Position numbers and translations under genes: made by a program. Source: Elmis aenea (lineage: Eukaryota > Arthropoda > Insecta > Coleoptera > Elmidae). Taken from it: a DNA stretch of 64,000 nucleotides. The stretch lies in NCBI GenBank assembly GCA_947652605.1, contig OX393580.1, forward strand, positions 20,852,159 through 20,916,158, read 5' to 3'. This document shows, piece after piece, positions 46,328 through 60,500 of this stretch. Every line of letters starts with the position of its first letter. The first letter of the stretch is position 1. Below the pieces are notes generated by a model. The model ran no database searches and had not been told where the DNA came from. It worked only from the letters and a program-made list of their open reading frames with translations.

Positions 46328-46802
46328 AGGTGACCAACTTTTTAGCAATGAAAAAAGGAGGACACAAATAAATTTTGATAGCTTTGATTCTTTGAATACC
46401 TTCGTGTATGAAATTTATGTATGTATTTAGTGACACATGCAATCATGACGTTGGCAATACTGAACGAAGAACGAAGTAACTAACGGTTGTTTCTGCGTTT
46501 CTGGTAGGTAGGTTAGGTTAGGTACTGGCACGGGGATTAAATTTTATCTTATTTTGGCACACTGATCAAATCCTGTTTGCCATACCTGCACTATCATATG
46601 AAAAATGCGCATAATAAAGACATTTGTAACATGTAAATATGCTTACATGCCTATTAAATTATTATTTAAATAAGTACTTTTCCACTGAACGAATACTTTT
46701 TGTCAATGTATCGAAAAGGAGGACATGTAGGAGGACACTTTTCGAGGAAGGACAGGATTCTCAAAAGGACTGTCCTCCCTAAAGGAGGACGGTTGGTCAC
46801 CT
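46328..46802. mobile_element. TA-flanked MITE with AGGTGACCAAC ends (also 56395-56869)
   Basis: The ends AGGTGACCAAC and GTTGGTCACCT are perfect inverted repeats flanked by TA. The subterminal AAAGGAGGACA and TGTCCTCCCTAAAGGAGGAC motifs are repeated. It contains a short GTTAGGTTAGGT run (insect telomere-like, probably coincidental). Non-coding. Confidence 0.8.
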
Positions 46803-46854
46803 TATGAATAAGCAATTCACATTTACTTTTAATAAACGTCCAAAATCCATATGA

Positions 46855-47455
46855 TTTTGTTCAGAAAATAATAAAAAATATTTTTATAGGTGTTTAAATT
46901 TTTTGAAAATGTCCACATGTATAGTACGGCAATTTTTTGGGTGAAATTTCAAAAGTTGTGCAATTGTCTCTTAAGTTCATGAAAAAAATAAATGCAACTT
47001 AGAACTTAACTGATCTATTTTGTTCAAAAACTCTCTAAAAAATTGTTATAGCTGTTAAAATTTTTTAAAAATTCTCCAAGAGTATAGCCTGGCACGTTTT
47101 TAGGGGTAAAAACTTGTAGATAAATTAATAGCACAATTTATCTAAAACTTGTAGATAAATTGTGCTATCGTCTCCAAAAATTATAACAAAATGTTAAACA
47201 CGCTCTTGGCAACGCTAATCTATCAATATTTCGTTCGAAAACTCTTTAAAAATATTTTTATAGTCTTTCGAAATTTTTGAAAATGGTCTGAAGGTATAGG
47301 TTGTTTTTTTCTTTGGGCAATTATTTAATAGTTGTGCATATGTCTCGAAAGTTTATAAAAAGGCTAAACATATTCTTAGTACTGCAAATCTATCTTTATT
47401 TTGTTGAGAAACTTTCTAGACATGTTTTTACAACCATTCAAAATGTTTGAAAATC
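46855..47455 (+). repeat. Degenerate ~190-bp tandem repeat at the end of the unit (also 56922-57522)
   Basis: About four units, each starting TTGTTCAAAAACTCTCTAAA or a variant, followed by TTTTTATAG..TTCGAAATTTTTGAAAATG and a GTATAG..GGCA segment. One unit contains a small inverted pair, TAGATAAATTAATAGCACAA and AACTTGTAGATAAATTGTGC. The array unit boundary lies ~25 bp beyond. Confidence 0.65.
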
Positions 47456-47481
47456 ATATTTATTTACTCCGAACTCGCCAG

Positions 47482-50400
47482 CATGGCCTGAGCACTCATA
47501 TGGGCTCGACTGTTATTGCTTAAAACAGCGGAGCAGATCTCAATAGGTGGTGCTAGTATCTTTATTTCTAGCTGGTAACCATAGCCGATAACGTCATTCC
47601 CGTTCTTGTTAGCAAATGTACAGTAGCGCGGAAATTTAAATTTAAAATGATAATAGATACCCATAGATACCGGGCGTCACCTGTCATTTATTATAAATAA
47701 AGTGAAAAGTAAAAATTTCATCTGCGTAATATAAAATATTTTTAAAAGTTAAGAAAATATTAAACTTGAAAACAAAATAATGTTGCATTCATTATAAACT
47801 GCAGCAGTGCAGAAAAAAACATGCACAATTTCCCTGATCCCATCGCGAGAGCTTGCTCGGTACAATAATTGGGTTGTGAATACTGCAAATCCTAAAATTA
47901 CAGGAAAAGACCCAGCAATGGTTAACAGACATTTTAGGATTTGCAAATTCGGTAAGTTAGAATAATGCCAAAATTAAACGAGTTTCATGATTTTCCGTCC
48001 AAAATTAAGAAAATAAAGGTATCAGCGTGTGCACAGGTCTTTAGTACGTGTTGGTGCCGCTTTAAATGTGATGAGCCGAGGTAAATTGTAAAGCCTAAAT
48101 GGGATAAAGGAGGTGGAGTTTGAAGGATTACATACTTCAGAGCTTTGTGTTTTTTTTACATTTTTTTTGGTTATACATAATACATTTGATTTCTTTTTAA
48201 TTTTAATTTTAATTGCTCATTGTCAACAATGATCTATTATTATATGTTTGAGGGTATATAAATGCTTTTTTTATATTTGCTATATAATAAATACATAAAT
48301 GTTGTTGCGTATTCGTTAATAAGTCAAATAGTTATAGTGTTTTTTTTTAATATAAAGTACTCAAAATACATTTTCATATTTAAAAAGCATTTATAATTTT
48401 CTTAATAATCCGTTGTAGATCATTATTATCTCATTTTAGCATAAAAATGTCAAAATAGTATGTAATGTGCGAGACTGATCATTTTGCTGTAAAAATAACA
48501 ATTACCAATTTATAATAAATGTAAGACGACATTGTAAACCACACAAAATAAATGTTTATTATACTATGATTTTATCCATTTAAAATGATCAGTCAGCATA
48601 ATGATGACTAATTAATTATATGCTACTTTTTTATGTTATTTGTTAACGATGTTATAGTGCTATGTACTACAGTATTATGAATATATGTAAAACCATGAAA
48701 GAGGCATATTCCGTTAATATAAAACGTTGTAAATATAGATAATAAAATTATATTTATTTTATATTTGCCTTTTTTTTTTAAACTAACATTAATTTATTGC
48801 AATTTCATTTAATGTAAATATTCTTATCAAGTAAATTTAAATAACTATTCATAGATAATGAAAAAGTTTTTCGTAATCTATGAATAGTTATTTAATTTTA
48901 CTTGATAAGAATATTTACATTAAAATTTAAATGGTGTATTTTTAATTACTTTCAAATTTCCCGCATTTAAATAAAATTCGGGAGCAGATCTCACCAGATG
49001 GCGTTCATAATGGTAACAAAATATTACGTAGAGTGGCAATTCTATATTTAGTATATGTTCTATGCTCGCCAGTAGTTTATTTGCAAGACGAATTTTGTTA
49101 AAGACAGCCACAGCGCACTTTGAAAAATACGCACGTCGTATGCTAACGTCAATTTTGAAACAAATTATTATTCCAAAACAAAATTGTAAACAACAACCAA
49201 AATGGGTTATTTGAACAGAAATAAAGTTCTAATGACTGTTAAAATTTTAATTGTGATTAATAGTTTATTATTAGTCGTAGGTAAGTACACCAACTCAAAG
49301 TAAAAATGAAAGCGCGAATTTTTTACTTTGATTTTATTTTAGATGCTAATCCTGTAATTCAAAGTTTTGAAGACCAGTGGAATTACAAAATAACCCCTGA
49401 TAAAACTCCTATTTTGAGTAGTGAATCAGCTCGTGATAATGTAGTACAGGAGACGGCGTGCAAAGGTTGTTTAACAAGTAAGACCCCCAATTTATGTTTA
49501 TAATAAAGTTTAAGTTTACTTTAACGGACTTTGTCAGAAATTGATAAAATTATAGACACTTATAAAACTGGACGTCCTGAGCTCAAATATGTTAAAATTA
49601 TTTGGCGCTCTCAATTACTTAGCGTAAAAATTCATTTTAAAAGTTCCGTTTGACACTTAGGTTAGGTTTTTTCATTCGAATTTTCTCATGTTAGGATAGC
49701 TAAAATATCTTTGTAAAGTGTACGAATTTGATTATAAGGTATAAATGAAACTATATTTGTATCGATTTTGTGTTAAAATAAGCTAAAAATAACGTAAATC
49801 TTATAACATACCCAAGTTCACAACTGTCATTTTTTGCCGTCTTGAAATTGTATTTCCACCTTTCTTGACTTTTCTGAGATCGCAAGGTGGACTCATTTAG
49901 ATCTATAAGGATCAGATCAGTTTCAGTTGGAACTAAAATTTAAATTTTAAGCGACTATTAATTTATTATTTTAACCATTAAATTGTAATTTGGGAGTGGT
50001 AGTTAATAATGCCGGTTATTCGATTATCACGTTAACTAAAGTAAGATCTAACACATCAGTTTATACAAAATAACCAACTGTGAACTTATATCTTAGCAAT
50101 AAAATGAAAAATATTAGTTCCAATAAATAATTTTCAGCCAAACTGTGTGCAATTAAAAAAAAGCAGCAACTGCAACATGTTATTTGGTAATGGACAACAT
50201 TATTGCATGGGCAGCGTGTTTACTTTCATCGGAGGGTCAGGTTAGAAGTCGGAAAAAGTATTTTTTTTGTAGCTGAATAATGGGAAACGCTAAAATAAGA
50301 TGACGTGCAGCTGTGCGCAACACTATTCCATCTGCTTTCTGTTTACTGTCATCAGAGGGTCAGGTTAGAGGTCGGAAAGAGTTTTTTTTTTAAGCTGATT

Positions 50401-53400
50401 AATGGGGAACGCTAAAATAAGATTACGTGCAGCTGTGTGCAACACTATTCCATCTGCATTCTGTTTACTGTCATCAGAGGGTCAGGTTAGAGGTCGGAAA
50501 GAGTTTTTTTTAAAGCTGATTAATGGGGAACGCTAAAATAAGATTACGTGCAGCTGTGCGCAACACTGTTTTTCAATTTTAACGTCTGGAACATACACAC
50601 ACACGCGTACACACAGTTGATTATTGGGTAAAAACTGAAGTGCTAGATGTTGCTTTAATGAACGTGATAATCGAATCGATTTACAAGTTAATGGTTAAAA
50701 TAATAAATCAATGGTCGCTTAAAATTAAAATTTTAGTTCCAACTGAAACTGATCTGATCCTTATAGATCTAAATGAGTCCACATTACGATCTCAGAAAGG
50801 TCAAGAAAGGTGGAAATTGTAATTCAAGACTGCAAAAAATGACAGTTGTGAACTTGGGTTTGTTATAAGATTTACGTTATTTTTAGCTTATTTTAACACA
50901 AAATCGATACAAATATAGTTTCATTCATGCCTTATTATCATTATTCGTACACTTTACAAAGATATTTTAGCTATCTTAACATGAGAAAATTCGAATGAAA
51001 AAACCTAACCTAACTGTCAAACGGAACTTTTAAAATGAATTTTTATGCTAAGTAATTGAGAGCGCCAAATAATTTTAACATATTTGAGCACAGGACGTCC
51101 AGTTTTATTAGTCTACTTAATTTTATCAATTTCTGACAAAGTCCGTTAAAGTAACTTGTTCCATAAAGACAGTGTAGACAAATTGGTGTAAAATTTTAAC
51201 GTAGCGTTATTTTTTGAACAATTCTAAATCAAAACTCTTATTACAACTCTCATTAGGTACAACGTACAACTCTATTGACTGAAGGATAGTTAAGTATTAG
51301 GCTACAAAAAGTTGTTCAATATGCAATTTCTTACGACTTTATTAGTGCTAATATCTAGCGTCCACGTCTAAGAAAACTTTTACAAAATTGTTCCATGCAA
51401 TTCCAAATCTAAACAGGTAAAATTAAATATGTGTATGTCCTTTTATTACAAATTTTAATGTGAATCTCGTTTAAATTGTCACAATTGTATTCACACCACG
51501 GTCTACTACACAGGTTGGGAAGCCTGTCAAAAAATCAGGAACTTTTCGACATAAATTTCCGCTAGATGACGATACGTCTAAGAACCATTCGCCATAAATA
51601 TCCGTTAGATGGCAATAAGTCTAAGAACTTGAGCTAGCACTAGGTGGGATCTTATTTTGAACAAAACTGACTTAAAAATTCGATAAAAACATTTGAATAT
51701 ACATCCCCTGATTGATTACATTCGAATTTTGCGAATGTTTTAAGCGAAAGCCTTTAAATATCGCTGACTATGTCAAAATATTGTACACGAACCGGTTCTT
51801 AGACGTATCGCCATCTAGCAATAATTTATGGCGAACGGTTCTTAGACATAACGCCATCTGTGGGATAATTTACGGAACTAGTTACCGGCCTCAGTCGTTT
51901 TTATATGGGAGTCTCCCAACATGTGTAGTAGACCGTGATTCACACTCTGTATAATTCATTGATTTAAGCGAAGCAAACGTCAGAATGACATTATGATGCT
52001 TGTGCAGTTATCCCAGGAGCAATCTTTTGATATTGTTCAGTTTTTAACTACATATTAACTATAAGGTATAGAGTTAAGCTAAACTTAATGTAAAAATTTC
52101 CAAAATGTAGCAAACTTAAGATCAAAAGAATTATATACTATCTTGCAAAATTACCCTCATTTAAATTTGTACACAGGTTTAACTAGCACGAGGCACGACA
52201 ATATGTACCTTCGTCAAAATGGATAGGTAAATTGCTTTAAAACTATAAAAAGTGCAATAATTAAATAAAAACTTTTATGGATTTTAAACATTTGCAACGA
52301 ACTACAAAAATTCGACGTACTAAATAAAAAACATTTTTTAAGATCTCTTGGTCATACTTGCTAAAAATATTTAAAGATGATTTTATATTTAAGTTAGTGC
52401 ACAATCACAACGGTATTGGATTCAGCAGTGTCTTGAGTAAAACTATTAACAAGGCCTTACAATTATCTCAGTATCTTACAAAAGAGCCATTCAGCCACGC
52501 TTCAGATTAAATAAAAATAGAAAATGGGTGCAGTTCAATCGATTTAATATTAATATCTGCAGCATATTAATCATAGCAACTTTCATACTTTCAGCTCCAT
52601 TTACTTTACCAAGTCACGGCTTTGATGTATATTTAAATTAAATCAGATTATTTATGTGATAAATGTAACAATAAAACTGGAATATTGTAGAAATGCATAC
52701 AGTAAGGTCGAAATTGCCATTAATTTCTCCTAAGAAGACATGTTGTGTTAGTTATGTGTGTAATCTACAGGGCCAGCTTACAGCCTAGACATTGTTGATT
52801 ATACAAGGAAATTACTTTTTTTTTTGCTCAATCATGAATGTTAAACAACATTATTATTAATTTTAGTATTTACACATATATATTAAGATCGTAACGATAT
52901 CTGCAAATAACTTTGTTAAATATGTCTTTAAATTCTTATTTGTAGGTTTTCTTGGTGCACTTCTAGTTAATATTTACAATTATCGATTTGTATGCGTAGT
53001 GCTTTTAAATACAAATTTATTAAAACTTATGTTAACGTATTATTTTAGTTGCTCATTTCATAAAACAAGATCGTGGTGAACAAAATTTTACAGACAAGAT
53101 TAAAGAAAAGGTTGCTAGTTTGTGCGGCATCGCAGGCTTAGAAAAGATGTGCGATCAACTCCTCAACACAATCGTTCCAAATGTAACAGTGATGAAACAC
53201 TGGGGTAAGTACGTGCAAAATTATGTGATAATAGCCTGCATTGAGGTTTTAAGCCAAGGGCACGTGGACGCACCAATGGAGATGATAGCTATAATTTTTG
53301 ACGTACATGTTAATTATTTTTCTATTATTAGACTAAAAACTACGTCGAAACTTTGAGTAACTGATAAATTACCGGAATTACGTTTGTTTACGGTGACTTG

Positions 53401-56400
53401 ATTAATATTTGTTCAATTGTAACTTAATTGTAACGAAGTAACACGACTTTAAATATTAATTAAACGTGAACAAAAAAAAAAAAATGGCGAGAAGCAATTA
53501 TTATATAATGTTTTTAGCTTCTCAAGGTTTTCTCGAATAGAAATTTTTGTTTGTTTAGTATTAATTTTTTTTTAAATCACAATATTTTATCAGTGTTTAT
53601 TTAGAACCGGTTGATTTGCGCTACTGATTACTTATCATCGGTTCTAAGGGGATAGCTCTTACTGTATTAACAAATTTTGGTTGGTGTTGTGTTGGAAGTT
53701 GTTTTATTTTGTCGATTTAGTTTGCTGCTTATGACCAAAATGACAATACATTATTAGTTCACCTTTTTTTGTTCCAAAACAGGTGTCGATGTGTGCACCA
53801 AAATGGATGTTATCTTTGGTGCGGATTGTAAGCTGGAAGAAGAAACAAAACCAGAAACTGCAACTACTCCTGACTCGTCCTCGAACTCGTCAGAAAAGAA
53901 CTTTAATTTTTTTAACTTAATTTTGTTTTTGGTTTTGACCAAAATTATTACAGTTAAGTTCTTGCATTTTTGATGTACGTAATGATAGAAACGATATGTA
54001 ACAAATATTTTGTACAATTGATCATCTAAACCGATTATTACATTTCCTGTTTAAATGTTGTTATTTAAATGTTTGCAATCATTGTACATACACATAGTTT
54101 ATGTTTAGTTGTTAGCCTTGAGTAGTAGGTTAACAAATTGAAGCCGAACGCACTGGGTTCAGTTCACACCGCTTTTGCAAGACGAATTTTGTGAAAGTCA
54201 CAGCTTACTTTGAAAAATACGCACGTCGTATGCCAACGTCAATTTTGAGACATAAATCATTATTGCAAAACAAAACTGTAAACAACAACGAAAATATATA
54301 TACAGGGTTCTCGTTTTTCGCGGCTCACTATGGGGATCTCGTAAACGGTAAGAGTTACGACTTCGGTTAAATTGGGGCAAAGTTGTATATTCAGGTGCTT
54401 AATAATTTGACGCAAACAGAACTTATTTATCTTTTTTAGTTTTTGAGATATAGGGAAAAAAGTAAAAAAGTGGATTTTTGTTTTTTGCCCGTAACTTTTT
54501 CATTTGATGTCGAATTTCATTTCTGTAAAAACTTTTTCATGGCCACTTTTTGCAAGGAATCAGAATCCCCAATTATATTTTCCATGCGACGTTTCGTTTT
54601 TTTAAAACCATCATCAGGTCAATTTTTTCTTGTGGACGCTATTTCTGATTTTAACGCCAGTTTGTAGAGAATTTTATTCTGAATTCGAAAATGTATAACA
54701 CTTGGCACTTTTTTGAAACCATTGTTGTTAAAAATGGCTAAAACAAATATTTTATTTAAAAAAATGCAGCGTATGAGTGACTTGAATTTTAAAGTGTTTA
54801 AAGCCTTCTTTATGCAGTACTCTCCATACTTTATCTTTGGAAATGTTTATTGTAGTACCAATTTGAGAAGTTGAAGCTCTAGGGTTATTTTGAACCTAAT
54901 AATTTTAAACGTAATCGTTACTAATAGTTTTTTATTGGTCTATTTTGTAAATGAATGTAACTCAACTTACTTCTTGTAACACATCATCCTTTATTTCATC
55001 ACCAATTTAGAGTCTAAACGAATTAGCCGACATTCACTTAGTTTATTATGAACAAGCCTTAAGTCAAGCATGACATTAGCCAACTAAGTTTAGTAAAAAA
55101 AAAATATTTGAGGTGTATAAACAGAGTTTGTCGATGCATCTTTAGCACTAATTTTCTCGAAAACGGCTACGTTTACAGCAAAAAACAAAGAGGGACGAAT
55201 TTTTTCCTCTTAAGTCGTACTTTCTTATGGACGAATGACATTGTCTATTTTATCCCAGAGAAAAAAATTCTGAAGATGGTAAGCGGATGACCTGCCTGTA
55301 AATCATACTTCCAATTACGTGTTTTCTTTCTAATTATCCCACAAAGTCAATGGGAAACACCCAAACATTTCGGCCAAGTTTGATAGCTCTAGCTTAAACG
55401 GCTAGGACGTAATCGATTTTTTGAATTTTTTTTCTTGCAACTTTGGAGGTCTCTAACTTTGAAAGGAAGCATTTTCGGATAACAAAATATTTGACAAATG
55501 GTCATCATTTTCACTCAGGAATATGCACATACTTTTTTGCCGTGTATAATGGGGACACCCTGTATATACCAACAGCCTTTTATATGTGTATGTACAAAAA
55601 AAATTGCAGATATACGTTTGTTAATGACAGGAAGTAGGATTAATTTTTATATTCCAGGAATAGTATCACAACTTGTGAAAACCAATTTGCTATACATATT
55701 ATATATATGTATATACCGGGTGTTAACCACCAGCCGTGAACATAGGGAATTAACATTGGTTTTAAGTTTTTTCGGATTCCTGCTCCCCAATTGAATTTAT
55801 ATTAAAATTAATGGTAACAATAGAAAGATAAATTTATTACGCATCATTTGAGACCATTAATAAGCTTAAATGTTTAATATTGAGTTCATAATTAATATTT
55901 TAAAATTGGATTAATTTTACAAATATAAGTAGCCATGAGTGTCAATCTGACATTTGTCTTCATTAATTTTTGTTATTATATGTTAATTTTTAAATCAGCG
56001 AGTTATTTAACGATTTTGATTAAAATGAAAAAAAAAAACTATAATAGAGGAAGAGTTTTAATGGTGAAAATTAATAATAATTAAAAATAAGCGTCTAATT
56101 ACTTCATGGTATTATACGACACACACAATAAAGACTACAATAACTTCATTACAATTATCAGACACTTTATAATGTGAGCTATTATATTAATATTGATACT
56201 TTTTTTTAGTGCTAAATAAAAATAAAAAAGGAGTTTCATTATTTATTGACAGTTTCTAAGAACTTGGAATTCTATATAGTAGACAGTACAGTATACAAAT
56301 TTCAAATTAAGTAATGACTAAAATTTGCTTCTTTATTTAAACAACAAACAATTTTTTATGGTTTTTAAGAATCTTATAAAAACTCAAAATAATAAGGTGA

Positions 56401-57548
56401 CCAACTTTTTAGCAATGAAAAAAGGAGGACACAAATAAATTTTGATAGCTTTGATTCTTTGAATACCTTCGTGTATGAAATTTATGTATGTATTTAGTGA
56501 CACATGCAATCATGACGTTGGCAATACTGAACGAAGAACGAAGTAACTAACGGTTGTTTCTGCGTTTCTGGTAGGTAGGTTAGGTTAGGTACTGGCACGG
56601 GGATTAAATTTTATCTTATTTTGGCACACTGATCAAATCCTGTTTGCCATACCTGCACTATCATATGAAAAATGCGCATAATAAAGACATTTGTAACATG
56701 TAAATATGCTTACATGCCTATTAAATTATTATTTAAATAAGTACTTTTCCACTGAACGAATACTTTTTGTCAATGTATCGAAAAGGAGGACATGTAGGAG
56801 GACACTTTTCGAGGAAGGACAGGATTCTCAAAAGGACTGTCCTCCCTAAAGGAGGACGGTTGGTCACCTTATGAATAAGCAATTCACATTTACTTTTAAT
56901 AAACGTCCAAAATCCATATGATTTTGTTCAGAAAATAATAAAAAATATTTTTATAGGTGTTTAAATTTTTTGAAAATGTCCACATGTATAGTACGGCAAT
57001 TTTTTGGGTGAAATTTCAAAAGTTGTGCAATTGTCTCTTAAGTTCATGAAAAAAATAAATGCAACTTAGAACTTAACTGATCTATTTTGTTCAAAAACTC
57101 TCTAAAAAATTGTTATAGCTGTTAAAATTTTTTAAAAATTCTCCAAGAGTATAGCCTGGCACGTTTTTAGGGGTAAAAACTTGTAGATAAATTAATAGCA
57201 CAATTTATCTAAAACTTGTAGATAAATTGTGCTATCGTCTCCAAAAATTATAACAAAATGTTAAACACGCTCTTGGCAACGCTAATCTATCAATATTTCG
57301 TTCGAAAACTCTTTAAAAATATTTTTATAGTCTTTCGAAATTTTTGAAAATGGTCTGAAGGTATAGGTTGTTTTTTTCTTTGGGCAATTATTTAATAGTT
57401 GTGCATATGTCTCGAAAGTTTATAAAAAGGCTAAACATATTCTTAGTACTGCAAATCTATCTTTATTTTGTTGAGAAACTTTCTAGACATGTTTTTACAA
57501 CCATTCAAAATGTTTGAAAATCATATTTATTTACTCCGAACTCGCCAG
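47482..57548 (+). repeat. 10-kb tandem array, unit 2
   Basis: 10,067 bp, almost identical to unit 1. Differences I noticed: absence of the piggyBac-type insertion (intact TTAA at 49098-49101), a 4-bp deletion near 56005 relative to unit 1, and a GGTTAGAAGTCGG substitution at about 50250 where units 1 and 3 read GGTTAGAGGTCGG. Confidence 0.95.
49202..53973 (+). CDS. Saposin-like protein, array copy 2
   Basis: Exons 49202-49280, 49343-49477, 53049-53204 and 53783-53973. The coding sequence appears identical to copy 1, giving the same 186-aa protein. Unlike copy 1 its upstream region is uninterrupted, so it may represent the ancestral promoter arrangement. Confidence 0.85.
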
Positions 57549-60500
57549 CATGGCCTGAGCACTCATATGGGCTCGACTGTTATTGCTTAAAACAGCGGAG
57601 CAGATCTCAATAGGTGGTGCTAGTATCTTTATTTCTAGCTGGTAACCATAGCCGATAACGTCATTCCCGTTCTTGTTAGCAAATGTACAGTAGCGCGGAA
57701 ATTTAAATTTAAAATGATAATAGATACCCATAGATACCGGGCGTCACCTGTCATTTATTATAAATAAAGTGAAAAGTAAAAATTTCATCTGCGTAATATA
57801 AAATATTTTTAAAAGTTAAGAAAATATTAAACTTGAAAACAAAATAATGTTGCATTCATTATAAACTGCAGCAGTGCAGAAAAAAACATGCACAATTTCC
57901 CTGATCCCATCGCGAGAGCTTGCTCGGTACAATAATTGGGTTGTGAATACTGCAAATCCTAAAATTACAGGAAAAGACCCAGCAATGGTTAACAGACATT
58001 TTAGGATTTGCAAATTCGGTAAGTTAGAATAATGCCAAAATTAAACGAGTTTCATGATTTTCCGTCCAAAATTAAGAAAATAAAGGTATCAGCGTGTGCA
58101 CAGGTCTTTAGTACGTGTTGGTGCCGCTTTAAATGTGATGAGCCGAGGTAAATTGTAAAGCCTAAATGGGATAAAGGAGGTGGAGTTTGAAGGATTACAT
58201 ACTTCAGAGCTTTGTGTTTTTTTTACATTTTTTTTGGTTATACATAATACATTTGATTTCTTTTTAATTTTAATTTTAATTGCTCATTGTCAACAATGAT
58301 CTATTATTATATGTTTGAGGGTATATAAATGCTTTTTTTATATTTGCTATATAATAAATACATAAATGTTGTTGCGTATTCGTTAATAAGTCAAATAGTT
58401 ATAGTGTTTTTTTTTAATATAAAGTACTCAAAATACATTTTCATATTTAAAAAGCATTTATAATTTTCTTAATAATCCGTTGTAGATCATTATTATCTCA
58501 TTTTAGCATAAAAATGTCAAAATAGTATGTAATGTGCGAGACTGATCATTTTGCTGTAAAAATAACAATTACCAATTTATAATAAATGTAAGACGACATT
58601 GTAAACCACACAAAATAAATGTTTATTATACTATGATTTTATCCATTTAAAATGATCAGTCAGCATAATGATGACTAATTAATTATATGCTACTTTTTTA
58701 TGTTATTTGTTAACGATGTTATAGTGCTATGTACTACAGTATTATGAATATATGTAAAACCATGAAAGAGGCATATTCCGTTAATATAAAACGTTGTAAA
58801 TATAGATAATAAAATTATATTTATTTTATATTTGCCTTTTTTTTTTAAACTAACATTAATTTATTGCAATTTCATTTAATGTAAATATTCTTATCAAGTA
58901 AATTTAAATAACTATTCATAGATAATGAAAAAGTTTTTCGTAATCTATGAATAGTTATTTAATTTTACTTGATAAGAATATTTACATTAAAATTTAAATG
59001 GTGTATTTTTAATTACTTTCAAATTTCCCGCATTTAAATAAAATTCGGGAGCAGATCTCACCAGATGGCGTTCATAATGGTAACAAAATATTACGTAGAG
59101 TGGCAATTCTATATTTAGTATATGTTCTATGCTCGCCAGTAGTTTATTTGCAAGACGAATTTTGTTAAAGACAGCCACAGCGCACTTTGAAAAATACGCA
59201 CGTCGTATGCTAACGTCAATTTTGAAACAAATTATTATTCCAAAACAAAATTGTAAACAACAACCAAAATGGGTTATTTGAACAGAAATAAAGTTCTAAT
59301 GACTGTTAAAATTTTAATTGTGATTAATAGTTTATTATTAGTCGTAGGTAAGTACACCAACTCAAAGTAAAAATGAAAGCGCGAATTTTTTACTTTGATT
59401 TTATTTTAGATGCTAATCCTGTAATTCAAAGTTTTGAAGACCAGTGGAATTACAAAATAACCCCTGATAAAACTCCTATTTTGAGTAGTGAATCAGCTCG
59501 TGATAATGTAGTACAGGAGACGGCGTGCAAAGGTTGTTTAACAAGTAAGACCCCCAATTTATGTTTATAATAAAGTTTAAGTTTACTTTAACGGACTTTG
59601 TCAGAAATTGATAAAATTATAGACACTTATAAAACTGGACGTCCTGAGCTCAAATATGTTAAAATTATTTGGCGCTCTCAATTACTTAGCGTAAAAATTC
59701 ATTTTAAAAGTTCCGTTTGACACTTAGGTTAGGTTTTTTCATTCGAATTTTCTCATGTTAGGATAGCTAAAATATCTTTGTAAAGTGTACGAATTTGATT
59801 ATAAGGTATAAATGAAACTATATTTGTATCGATTTTGTGTTAAAATAAGCTAAAAATAACGTAAATCTTATAACATACCCAAGTTCACAACTGTCATTTT
59901 TTGCCGTCTTGAAATTGTATTTCCACCTTTCTTGACTTTTCTGAGATCGCAAGGTGGACTCATTTAGATCTATAAGGATCAGATCAGTTTCAGTTGGAAC
60001 TAAAATTTAAATTTTAAGCGACTATTAATTTATTATTTTAACCATTAAATTGTAATTTGGGAGTGGTAGTTAATAATGCCGGTTATTCGATTATCACGTT
60101 AACTAAAGTAAGATCTAACACATCAGTTTATACAAAATAACCAACTGTGAACTTATATCTTAGCAATAAAATGAAAAATATTAGTTCCAATAAATAATTT
60201 TCAGCCAAACTGTGTGCAATTAAAAAAAAGCAGCAACTGCAACATGTTATTTGGTAATGGACAACATTATTGCATGGGCAGCGTGTTTACTTTCATCGGA
60301 GGGTCAGGTTAGAGGTCGGAAAAAGTATTTTTTTTGTAGCTGAATAATGGGAAACGCTAAAATAAGATGACGTGCAGCTGTGCGCAACACTATTCCATCT
60401 GCTTTCTGTTTACTGTCATCAGAGGGTCAGGTTAGAGGTCGGAAAGAGTTTTTTTTTTAAGCTGATTAATGGGGAACGCTAAAATAAGATTACGTGCAGC

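Larger units (their letters stand above)
36483..47481 (+). repeat. 10-kb tandem array, unit 1 (with piggyBac insertion)
   Basis: The unit begins CATGGCCTGAGCACTCATAT, and the same words recur at 47482 and 57549. Without the 0.93-kb insertion its length is ~10,071 bp. The DNA upstream of the first occurrence (element at 34838-36482) differs from that upstream of the others, so 36483 is the left boundary of the array. Contents in order: a possible THAP remnant, a 113-bp palindrome (37811-37923), the saposin-like gene, a relic 5' end, a mariner-like element, a MITE and a degenerate ~190-bp repeat. Confidence 0.95.

Noticed and set aside
46500..46520. TTAGG telomere-like run (GGTTAGGTTAGGT)
   Set aside because: Only two to three repeats inside a MITE; too short to indicate a telomere or an interstitial telomere block.
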